Below, in pieces: positions 43,490-49,970 of a stretch of 49,970 nt of DNA. A program made the position numbers and the translations under genes. The notes under the pieces were generated by a model. The model was not told where the DNA came from. It saw only the letters and a program-made list of their open reading frames with translations, and did no database searches. The stretch lies in contig JBBRLU010000001.1 of the NCBI GenBank assembly GCA_038231175.1, positions 1 to 49,970 of the forward strand, given 5' to 3'. Positions within the stretch are counted from its first letter, which is position 1. Each line of letters opens with the position of its first letter. Origin of the DNA: UBA4729 sp038231175. GTDB lineage: Bacteria > Patescibacteriota > Saccharimonadia > Saccharimonadales > UBA4665.

Positions 43490-44188
43490 ATGATTCTTCT
43501 CGACCGGGTAAGTAAGACCTATAATCGCAGCCTAGGACCGTCGCTAGACCGCATTAGTCTGCACGTCGAGGCCAAGGAATTCGTGATCGTGGTCGGGCAG
43601 AGCGGGGCCGGGAAGACCACCTTGCTACGCTTACTGACCCGTGAGGAACGACCGAGCTCCGGCAAGATCATCATCGGTGGTATCGACTACGATAAGCTCA
43701 AGGATAAGGATATCCCGCTGTTACGCCGCAAGATCGGCGTCGTCTTCCAGGATTTCAAACTACTGCCCAACAAGAATGTCTTCGAGAACGTCGCCTTCGC
43801 CCTGGAAATCGTCGGTATCGGCAGCCGCGAGATCAAGCATACCGTGCCCAAAGTCCTCGACATCGTCAACCTGAAGGGCAAAGAAAAGCGCATGCCCCAC
43901 GAATTATCCGGTGGTGAGCGCCAGCGCGTGGCCATCGCCCGGGCCATCGTCCGCCAGCCACGGATCCTGATCGCCGATGAACCGACGGGCAACCTCGACC
44001 CTAAGCACGCCTGGGATGTCATCAAAGTCTTGGAAAAGATCAACCGTTACGGCACCACGGTGCTGCTGACGACGCACAACGCCGATGTCGTCAATAAACT
44101 GAAGCGTCGGGTGGTGACGCTGGAGCACGGTAAGATTGCCAGCGACCGCGCCAACGCCAATTACGAGGTAACTAAAGATACCGTATGA
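43490..44188 (+). CDS. ftsE: Cell-division ABC ATPase FtsE
   Basis: 232 residues. Walker A GQSGAGKT (36-43), the Q-loop region VVFQDFKLLPNKNVFENVAF, signature LSGGERQR and Walker B ILIADEPTGNLD are all typical of FtsE. With FtsX it controls a cell-wall hydrolase at division. The stop overlaps ftsX by 4 nt (ATGA). A leaderless start is predicted. Confidence 0.95.
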   Translation: MILLDRVSKTYNRSLGPSLDRISLHVEAKEFVIVVGQSGAGKTTLLRLLTREERPSSGKIIIGGIDYDKLKDKDIPLLRRKIGVVFQDFKLLPNKNVFENVAFALEIVGIGSREIKHTVPKVLDIVNLKGKEKRMPHELSGGERQRVAIARAIVRQPRILIADEPTGNLDPKHAWDVIKVLEKINRYGTTVLLTTHNADVVNKLKRRVVTLEHGKIASDRANANYEVTKDTV

Positions 44189-45141
44189 GCCGTAATTTTA
44201 AACGAAAATTAATCACCTTCTGGCGGATTATCACTACCGGCATGACCAACTTTATCCGCAATGCCAGCCTGGCGATCGCGGCTATCGCCGTCATGGTCGT
44301 CACCCTGACCATCGTCCTGTTCTCGCTGATCGCTAACGCCACCTTTACCAACACCATCGCCCAGATAACCAATAAGATCGATATTTCAGTCTACCTCAAG
44401 GACTCCGTCACGGTTCAGCAGAAAGATAAATTCGTAGCCAGCATCAAACGGTTGTCCGACGTCAATCAGGTCAGCTACTTATCAAAAGACCAAGCGCTGA
44501 AGGCTTATATCCGCGATAACAACAAAAATCCGCAACTATTATTGGCTATCAATGCTACCGACAACCCGTTGCCAGCTACTATCAAGATCAAGCCCCGTGA
44601 CCTGAATAAGATCGCTACCATTAAAAATTTCTTAATCACGCCGGCCAATGCCGCCTTGCAGACCACCGATTCGCCGTCCTATAACGGTGACCGCAAGCAG
44701 GCCATCGACACCATTACCCACGCCACCAACGTCCTACGCGAGATCGGTGTCGCCTCGGTCATCCTGTTCACCGTCATCTGTGCGCTGATCATCTTTAATA
44801 CCATCCAGATGGCGATCTTTAACCGCCGCGACGAACTCACCATCATGCGCTTGCTCGGTGCCAGCACCAGCTATATCCGGGGCCCGTTCGTGGTCGAAAG
44901 CGCCATCTATGGTATCTTGTCGGCAATCATCTCGATGGTCATCGTCAACGCCGCCTTCCTGGCCTCCAGTAACGCCCTTCAGGCAACCAGTCTGGGGCTG
45001 TTGGACATCAATTTCGCGGCCCAGTTCTTCGGCAGTCATTTCTTCAAACTTTTGTTACTCCAGCTGCTAGTTGGTATACTGATAGGGATCGCCTCGGCTA
45101 CCATCGCTACCCGCCGTTACCTGAAGTTCAAGACCAAATAG
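44185..45141 (+). CDS. ftsX: Cell-division membrane protein FtsX
   Basis: 318 residues. A cytoplasmic lead and transmembrane helix (SLAIAAIAVMVVTLTIVLFS) are followed by an extracellular domain (NKIDISVYLKDSVTVQQKD ...) and three C-terminal membrane helices, the FtsX layout. The extracellular loop passes FtsE ATP hydrolysis on to a partner hydrolase, here most likely the CHAP protein encoded next. Overlaps ftsE by 4 nt. Confidence 0.94.
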   Translation: MSRNFKRKLITFWRIITTGMTNFIRNASLAIAAIAVMVVTLTIVLFSLIANATFTNTIAQITNKIDISVYLKDSVTVQQKDKFVASIKRLSDVNQVSYLSKDQALKAYIRDNNKNPQLLLAINATDNPLPATIKIKPRDLNKIATIKNFLITPANAALQTTDSPSYNGDRKQAIDTITHATNVLREIGVASVILFTVICALIIFNTIQMAIFNRRDELTIMRLLGASTSYIRGPFVVESAIYGILSAIISMVIVNAAFLASSNALQATSLGLLDINFAAQFFGSHFFKLLLLQLLVGILIGIASATIATRRYLKFKTK

Positions 45142-45200
45142 CCGGCGTTCCACGATTTTAAAGAACCGCTAACACAGACTTGGCCATGGGAGGGTAGTAA

Positions 45201-45229
45201 TTGAAAAACTTGCAGGCTTATGCTATATT
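45201..45229 (+). promoter_or_regulatory. Promoter of CHAP hydrolase gene
   Basis: TTGAAA (45201-45206), a 17-nt spacer ending in TGC, then TATATT (45224-45229): the best full promoter in the window. The leader of about 43 nt is A-rich, unstructured, and lacks a Shine-Dalgarno sequence. Confidence 0.7.
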
Positions 45230-45278
45230 ACTAGTACAAACGTACCAAATAAAAACCACCAAAAAAAACAACATCATC

Positions 45279-46454
45279 ATGGCATCTCTCAAAACACTTA
45301 CCAAAGTCGCCTTTAAGCACCGCCTGGTCTCGGCCGTCCTAGCCGCCATGATGCTGGTAGTGCCCTCGATCCAGGTTGCCTCAGCTCTGTCGACCCAGCA
45401 GCTACAAGACCAGATCAACCAGTTAAACGCCGCCAACAGCGACTCCCAATCAAGCGTCAGTGGCCTCCAGGGTCAAGCCGCAAACTACCAGGACGCCATC
45501 AATAAATTACAAGAGCAGATCAGCTCGATCCGGGCCGCCATAGCCGCCAGTCAAGCCAAGCAGACAGACCTGCAGAACCAGATCACCGCCAACATCGCCC
45601 TGATCGCCCAAAAGAAAGCCATGCTCGGCGAAGACATCAAGGCCATGTACGTCGACGGCACGCCCAGCACCATCGAGTTGCTAGCGACCAGTAACAACCT
45701 CAGTGATTACTTCGATAAGCAGGAGTACCGCACCAAAGTGCAGGGTAAATTACAGGACACGCTCAAGCAGATCGCCGCCCTGCAACAACAGTTGCAAGCC
45801 CAAAAAGCCGAGGTCGAGCAATTGCTGACCACTCAGAATCGGCAACAGTCGCAACTCGACGCCAGCCAAGCCGAGCAGAGCCGCTTACTGACGCTTAATC
45901 AGCAACAGCAGGATGCCTATAACAACCAGATCCAGGCCAACAAGAGTCAGATCGGTGAACTGCAGCGCCAGCAAGCCGAGATTAACCGCCGCAACTCGCT
46001 GGCCGCCAACGTTCAAGCCAGCGGTGGCAATGGCGGCGCCTGCGATAACGGTAGCGGCAATGGCGGCTACCCGATGCCATGGTGTGACGCTGCTCAGGAC
46101 ACCATCCCCACCATCAGCTACAGCTCCGACCCGATAAACCGCGAGTGCACCTCCTTCGCCTACTGGTACTTCACCAGCCAAGAGGGTAACTCGTTGCACG
46201 TCACTGGAAATGCCAAGGACTGGGTCTACACCGCCAACCGCCCCGTCGACACTACGCCGGAAGTCGGCGCCATCGGTATCAGTACCGCCGGCTATTACGG
46301 TCACGTCATGATCATCCTGGCGCTATCCGGGCAAAATTATCACGGCTTTACGGTCGCTCCCGGCTATGTCCTGACCATGAGCATGAACTACGACTACGCC
46401 GGCCATTTCCACGTCGACCAGCGGGCCGCCAGCAGCCTCTATTACATCCATTAA
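45279..46454 (+). CDS. Secreted coiled-coil CHAP peptidoglycan hydrolase (PcsB-like)
   Basis: 391 residues from the ATG at 45279; the longer frame upstream contains the promoter and is not coding. A signal peptide ends at about VASA (36). A long coiled coil covers about 37-235, then a Gly/Asn linker and a CHAP domain with catalytic Cys290 (NRECTSFAYWYF) and His342 (YYGHVMIIL). This is the PcsB architecture. Located directly after ftsEX, it is likely the hydrolase activated by FtsEX to split septal peptidoglycan. Confidence 0.93.
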   Translation: MASLKTLTKVAFKHRLVSAVLAAMMLVVPSIQVASALSTQQLQDQINQLNAANSDSQSSVSGLQGQAANYQDAINKLQEQISSIRAAIAASQAKQTDLQNQITANIALIAQKKAMLGEDIKAMYVDGTPSTIELLATSNNLSDYFDKQEYRTKVQGKLQDTLKQIAALQQQLQAQKAEVEQLLTTQNRQQSQLDASQAEQSRLLTLNQQQQDAYNNQIQANKSQIGELQRQQAEINRRNSLAANVQASGGNGGACDNGSGNGGYPMPWCDAAQDTIPTISYSSDPINRECTSFAYWYFTSQEGNSLHVTGNAKDWVYTANRPVDTTPEVGAIGISTAGYYGHVMIILALSGQNYHGFTVAPGYVLTMSMNYDYAGHFHVDQRAASSLYYIH

Positions 46455-46478
46455 AATCTTCGCCGGCTACGACTTAGC

Positions 46479-46487
46479 TGTTATACT
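46479..46487 (+). promoter_or_regulatory. Extended -10 promoter of S41 peptidase gene
   Basis: TGT-TATACT ends 8 nt before the ATG; no Shine-Dalgarno sequence. Confidence 0.55.
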
Positions 46488-46495
46488 TAAGCCTA

Positions 46496-47710
46496 ATGGA
46501 CTTTAAAGACAAACAGGGTAAGCCGGGAAGCAAGTTACGGACGCTCAAGTACCTGCTGGTGGCCGCGGTCATATTCGCTGCCGGCGTTGGCTATGGTGAT
46601 GGACGACTCAGCCTTAACTTACCCCACGGCAACAAGCCGATCGCCAACGGCCTGCCCGATAAGTTAGACTACAGCTCGCTCAACGAAGTCTATCAAGCTG
46701 TCAAAGACAACTATAACGGTCAGCTCAGCCAGAGCCAGATCATCGACGGTCTTAAACACGGCCTGGCTGGTGCCGCCAAAGACCCTTATACCGTCTATTT
46801 TACCGCTAAGGAAGCCAAGGATTTCAGCGACCAGCTCAACAACTCGTTCGCCGGTATCGGCGCCCGCCTGAGTAAGGATGCCGACGGTAATCTGATCATC
46901 GGCGAAGCCATCGCCGGTTTTCCAGCCGATAAGGCCGGTCTGAAGAAGCAGGATATCATCGCCGAAGTCAACGGCACCCAGACCAGCACCCTGACGCTCG
47001 ATGACGCCATCAGTAAGATCCGCGGCCCGGCCGGCTCGACCGTCAAACTCAAACTTGTCCGTGATAAGTCGCAGACGCTCGACATCAGCGTCGTCCGCCA
47101 GACGATAAACCTGCCCAGCGTCACCACTAAGACGCTCGACGGTAAAATCGGTTATATCCAGATCGGTACCTTTGCCAACGATACCTCCAGCCTGATGCAG
47201 AAAGCTGCCCAGCAATTCAAAGATGCCGGCGTCAAAGGGGTCGTGCTCGACCTCCGCAACGACCCCGGTGGTCTGCTGGAAGCCGCCGTCAATGTCTCCA
47301 GCCTGTGGCTGCCGTCCGGCACCAACGTCCTGCAGGAACGCCGCGGTAACACCGTCACCCAGAACTACAGCGCCGTCGGTGGCGACACTCTGCACGGTAT
47401 TCCGACCGTCGTCCTGATCAACGAGGGCAGCGCCAGTGCCTCCGAGATTACCGCCGGTGCCTTGCACGATAATAAAGCCGCCCGCCTGATCGGTACCAAG
47501 AGCTACGGTAAGGGCGTCGTCCAGCAGCTGATCAACCTCAGCGACGGCGGCCAACTGAAGGTCACCGTCGCCAGTTGGTATCGCCCTGATGGTCAGAACA
47601 TCAATCACAAGGGCATAACACCGGACGACGTCGTCAAACTGTCCGATGAAGATATCAAAGCCGCCAAAGACTCACAGCTTGACGCCGCTAAAGCCTACCT
47701 CAGCAAATAG
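46496..47710 (+). CDS. ctpA: C-terminal processing peptidase, S41 family (CtpA-like)
   Basis: 404 residues. An N-terminal membrane anchor (about 18-35) is followed by a PDZ domain (about 115-200) and the S41 catalytic core with LRNDPGGLLEAA, the serine region NEGSASASEIT (309-319) and Lys339 in SYGKGVVQ. These periplasmic-side or extracellular Ser/Lys proteases trim protein C-termini, often regulating wall hydrolases. Its place after the CHAP hydrolase suggests control of that enzyme, which is inference. Confidence 0.94.
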   Translation: MDFKDKQGKPGSKLRTLKYLLVAAVIFAAGVGYGDGRLSLNLPHGNKPIANGLPDKLDYSSLNEVYQAVKDNYNGQLSQSQIIDGLKHGLAGAAKDPYTVYFTAKEAKDFSDQLNNSFAGIGARLSKDADGNLIIGEAIAGFPADKAGLKKQDIIAEVNGTQTSTLTLDDAISKIRGPAGSTVKLKLVRDKSQTLDISVVRQTINLPSVTTKTLDGKIGYIQIGTFANDTSSLMQKAAQQFKDAGVKGVVLDLRNDPGGLLEAAVNVSSLWLPSGTNVLQERRGNTVTQNYSAVGGDTLHGIPTVVLINEGSASASEITAGALHDNKAARLIGTKSYGKGVVQQLINLSDGGQLKVTVASWYRPDGQNINHKGITPDDVVKLSDEDIKAAKDSQLDAAKAYLSK

Positions 47711-47731
47711 TTGCTCAGGGCCAGCCGCTCG

Positions 47732-47740
47732 TGCTAAAAT
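47732..47740 (+). promoter_or_regulatory. Extended -10 promoter of pyrG
   Basis: TGC-TAAAAT. The short leader holds AGAGGTG at 47751-47757, 8 nt before the GTG start. Confidence 0.5.
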
Positions 47741-47765
47741 TTACGGAAAGAGAGGTGAGTTTGTA

Positions 47766-49373
47766 GTGGCAGGTAGCACGAAGTATGTGTTTGTAACTGG
47801 TGGTGTGCTTTCCGGATTAGGCAAGGGTATCACGGCCGCCTCGATCGCCAACCTACTCAAAGCCCGCGGCCTGAGTGTCAATCTCCAAAAATGTGACCCT
47901 TATCTTAACGTCGATGCCGGGTTGCTCAACCCCCGCGAGCACGGTGAGTGCTTCGTTACCCGTGACGGTGCCGAAACCGACCTCGACCTCGGTCACTACG
48001 AGCGCTTCATCGACCAGCAACTGACCCAGGTCAGTTCATTGATGAGCGGCCGGGTACTGCTGAAAGTCATCCAGGACGAGCGCAGCGGTAAGTACGAAGG
48101 CAAGTCGGTCCAGATTATTCCCCAGGTCACCAGTACCATTCAGGACTATATTGCCGAAGCCGGCGCCGGGCACGACGTCCATATCGTCGAAATCGGTGGC
48201 ACCGTCGGTGATTACGAATCGCTCAGTTTCATCGAAGCCATCCGCGAGTTTAGCATGCGCGTCGGCCGCGAAGACTGTCTGTACGTCCACCTGGTCTACC
48301 TGCCATACCTCGGCGCCAGCCAGGAGATCAAGACCAAGCCGGCTCAGAATTCGGTCCGTGAACTACGCGGTCTGGGTATCTTGCCGGACATCCTGATGGC
48401 CCGTTCCGAAGCTCCGGCCCACGAAAGCGTCAAGAAAAAATTAAGTTTATTCTGCGGCGTCGCCGAAGAGGCCATCGCCTTATTGCCCAACGCCCGTAGC
48501 ATCTATGAGGTCCCACTGACCCTGGAAGACAGTGGTATCACCGAAGTTATCATCAAGCGCCTCGGCCTTCAGACCGGCCCGGCAGATCTGGAACCATGGC
48601 GGGCCATGGTCAAGCGGGCTACCACCAGCTTTGAAAAGACCGTCACCATCGGCATCGTCGCCAAATATATGGACAACGCCGATACCTATCTCAGCGTCTT
48701 CGAAGCCCTCAAGGCCGCCGCCTGGTGGAACGACGTCAACGTCGACCTGCGATGGGTCGACGCCGCCCAGCTCGGCGACAGCCAGGATGTCGCCGCCGAC
48801 TTGGCCGCCTACGACGGCGTCGTCGTTCCCGGTGGCTTCGGCTCACGCGGTGTCGACGGCAAGATCAAAGCCGCCCAGCACGCCTTGACCACCAAGCTAC
48901 CGTATCTCGGCCTCTGTTACGGCCTGCACATGGCCGTCATCGCCGCCGCCCGGCTGCACGGTTTAGACAAAGCTAACACCACCGAAGTCGACCCGACCAC
49001 GCCCGACCCGATTATCGCCACCATCGCCGGCCAAGAGGGTAAACAAAGCACCGGCGGCACCATGCGCCTCGGCGACTACAGCTGCAACCTAACGCCCGGC
49101 AGCCTGGCCGCCAAACTCTACGGCGCTGCGCAGATCGTCGAACGTCACCGCCACCGCTACGAGTGCAACGCCGACTATGTCGACCAGTATGAAAGCTGGG
49201 GCATCCGTGCCGTCGGCACCAACCCGGAAACCAAACTGGTCGAAGTTATCGAAGGCGTCGACCACCCATTCTTCCTAGCTAGCCAGTTCCACCCCGAGCT
49301 CAAAGGCCGCCCCACGGCCGCCCACCCAATGTTCGATGGCTTCATCAAAGCCGCCATCGCCAAACAACAGTGA
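47766..49373 (+). CDS. pyrG: CTP synthase
   Basis: 535 residues from the GTG placed by AGAGGTG; the frame is open further upstream inside ctpA but that is not coding. The synthetase domain has the P-loop TGGVLSGLGKG (11-21), and the C-terminal glutamine amidotransferase domain has nucleophile Cys384 in LGLCYGLHMA and the FHPELKGRPTAAHPMF His/Glu end. It converts UTP to CTP with glutamine. Normal length. Confidence 0.97.
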   Translation: MAGSTKYVFVTGGVLSGLGKGITAASIANLLKARGLSVNLQKCDPYLNVDAGLLNPREHGECFVTRDGAETDLDLGHYERFIDQQLTQVSSLMSGRVLLKVIQDERSGKYEGKSVQIIPQVTSTIQDYIAEAGAGHDVHIVEIGGTVGDYESLSFIEAIREFSMRVGREDCLYVHLVYLPYLGASQEIKTKPAQNSVRELRGLGILPDILMARSEAPAHESVKKKLSLFCGVAEEAIALLPNARSIYEVPLTLEDSGITEVIIKRLGLQTGPADLEPWRAMVKRATTSFEKTVTIGIVAKYMDNADTYLSVFEALKAAAWWNDVNVDLRWVDAAQLGDSQDVAADLAAYDGVVVPGGFGSRGVDGKIKAAQHALTTKLPYLGLCYGLHMAVIAAARLHGLDKANTTEVDPTTPDPIIATIAGQEGKQSTGGTMRLGDYSCNLTPGSLAAKLYGAAQIVERHRHRYECNADYVDQYESWGIRAVGTNPETKLVEVIEGVDHPFFLASQFHPELKGRPTAAHPMFDGFIKAAIAKQQ

Positions 49374-49381
49374 TAAAATAG

Positions 49382-49410
49382 TTGTTTACGGTTGCCAAGC
49401 TACCTAATCT
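49382..49410 (+). promoter_or_regulatory. Promoter of receiver-protein gene
   Basis: TTGTTT (49382-49387), a 17-nt spacer, then TAATCT (49405-49410), 8 nt before the ATG. Confidence 0.45.
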
Positions 49411-49418
49411 ACGCTACC

Positions 49419-49913
49419 ATGAGCAGTATGCAACCAACATCGCCCGACCCAACCGACCCTATCAAACCAATGCCACCAACACCTGCTAGCGATGCCGTCC
49501 TGGCCCCGACGCCGGCCATGGCCGCCCAGCCCAGCGAGCACCCCAAGCGTATTCTGCTCGTCGAAGACGACGACGCCCTAGCTAACGTCTACGTTATGCG
49601 TCTCCAGGCCGAAGGCATGGACATCCGTCGCGTCGCCAACGGCGAGGACGCCCTGGCGGCCGTCATCAGTTATCATCCAGACTTAGTGTTACTCGACGTC
49701 ATGATGCCCAAGGTCAGCGGTTTCGACGTCCTCGACATCCTCCGTAACACGCCAGAAACTGCCAACACCAAGATTATTATGCTAACTGCCTTAAGCCAGG
49801 AAAGCGACAAGGCCCGTGCCGAAAGCCTGGGTGTCGACGACTACCTCGTCAAATCCCAAGTCGTCATCGCCGACGTCGTCGACCGCGTCAAACACCACCT
49901 CAACATCAACTAG
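49419..49913 (+). CDS. Stand-alone response-regulator receiver protein
   Basis: 164 residues. A Pro-rich lead of about 40 residues precedes one receiver domain with the acidic pair Glu49/Asp50/Asp51, phosphoacceptor Asp93 (LVLLDVMMP), a conserved Thr in MLTALS and Lys in YLVKSQ. There is no output domain, so it acts through protein contact, like CheY or Spo0F. No histidine kinase lies in the window. ATG 49428 is an alternative start. Confidence 0.92.
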   Translation: MSSMQPTSPDPTDPIKPMPPTPASDAVLAPTPAMAAQPSEHPKRILLVEDDDALANVYVMRLQAEGMDIRRVANGEDALAAVISYHPDLVLLDVMMPKVSGFDVLDILRNTPETANTKIIMLTALSQESDKARAESLGVDDYLVKSQVVIADVVDRVKHHLNIN

Positions 49914-49921
49914 CCCTCCCA

Positions 49922-49940
49922 CTGCCCACTAGCAGGGCAG
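49922..49940 (+). terminator. Weak terminator-like hairpin
   Basis: CTGCCC and GGGCAG pair around a 7-nt loop, but only a short T-containing run (CTTATT) follows. It may end the receiver transcript. Confidence 0.4.
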
Positions 49941-49944
49941 CTTA

Positions 49945-49970
49945 TTGACATATATTAAAGCTTATGCTAA
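49945..49970 (+). promoter_or_regulatory. Promoter cut by window end
   Basis: A perfect -35 TTGACA (49945-49950), a 17-nt spacer ending in TGC, then TAA, the first half of a -10. The gene it serves lies beyond the window. Confidence 0.5.

Noticed and set aside
45201..45278. 26-residue N-terminal extension of the CHAP hydrolase
   Set aside because: This segment contains the -35 and -10 elements, and the signal peptide begins naturally at the ATG at 45279.
1..49970. UGA recoded as glycine, as in Gracilibacteria and SR1
   Set aside because: Genes end cleanly at TGA, RF2 is intact, and no conserved protein reads through a TGA.
1..49970. tRNA or rRNA genes, insertion sequences and prophage
   Set aside because: No gap holds a recognisable cloverleaf or rRNA stretch; no transposase or phage structural gene was seen apart from the tail-fibre-like surface protein.

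Overview
The gene content, gene sizes and lineage-typical surface proteins suggest a Candidate Phyla Radiation bacterium, most likely Saccharibacteria (TM7). This is inferred from content alone; no phylogeny was run. Supporting points are a huge Ser/Thr/Gly/Ala-rich tail-fibre-like protein, a 1,588-residue Kelch-repeat surface protein, a compact ProRS without the editing insertion, a type-B L31, and a peptidoglycan set made of an LCP transferase, FtsEX and a CHAP hydrolase. UGA behaves as a stop and both RF1 and RF2 are present, so the code looks standard. The DNA is moderately GC-rich and most genes are on the + strand.

Layout. (1) 1-11.8 kb is a surface-protein block: the 3' end of a giant beta-repeat protein, a Kelch-repeat protein, and a 345-residue membrane-anchored protein. 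(2) 11.8-12.4 kb is a 550-nt gap with its own promoter, a strong hairpin, two tiny ORFs and an intrinsic terminator. (3) 12.4-18.8 kb holds parA and parB (convergent), signal peptidase I, an LCP transferase, a polytopic membrane protein and an HtrA protease. (4) 18.8-19.4 kb is a toxin-antitoxin remnant: intact antitoxin, toxin broken by a stop codon. (5) 19.4-31.2 kb is mostly translation and envelope: prmC-prfA and rpmE (minus strand), two unknown genes, rpsB-tsf, frr, a small membrane protein, rseP, a CPBP protease, proS, greA and lysS. (6) 31.2-36.4 kb is accessory: two unknowns flanking a zincin, a HAD phosphatase, an RNA m5U methyltransferase, a Cas4/RecB-like nuclease and an intact VapBC pair. 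(7) 36.4-50 kb holds serS, hpf, secA, an M16 peptidase, prfB, ftsEX with a secreted CHAP hydrolase, a C-terminal processing protease, pyrG and a stand-alone receiver protein.

How the genes work together. SecA, signal peptidase I, HtrA, RseP and the S41 protease would export and process the surface proteins. The LCP enzyme and FtsEX/CHAP hydrolase would attach polymers to the wall and remodel it. RF1, RF2 and PrmC form the termination set, with S2, L31, EF-Ts, RRF, HPF and three aminoacyl-tRNA synthetases.

The most striking structural feature is promoter layout. Many transcription-unit first genes have a -10 element, often with an upstream TGN, ending only 6-9 nt before the start codon. This predicts leaderless mRNAs. 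Internal operon genes and ribosomal-protein genes instead carry Shine-Dalgarno sequences. No tRNA, rRNA, CRISPR array, insertion sequence or prophage was recognised.
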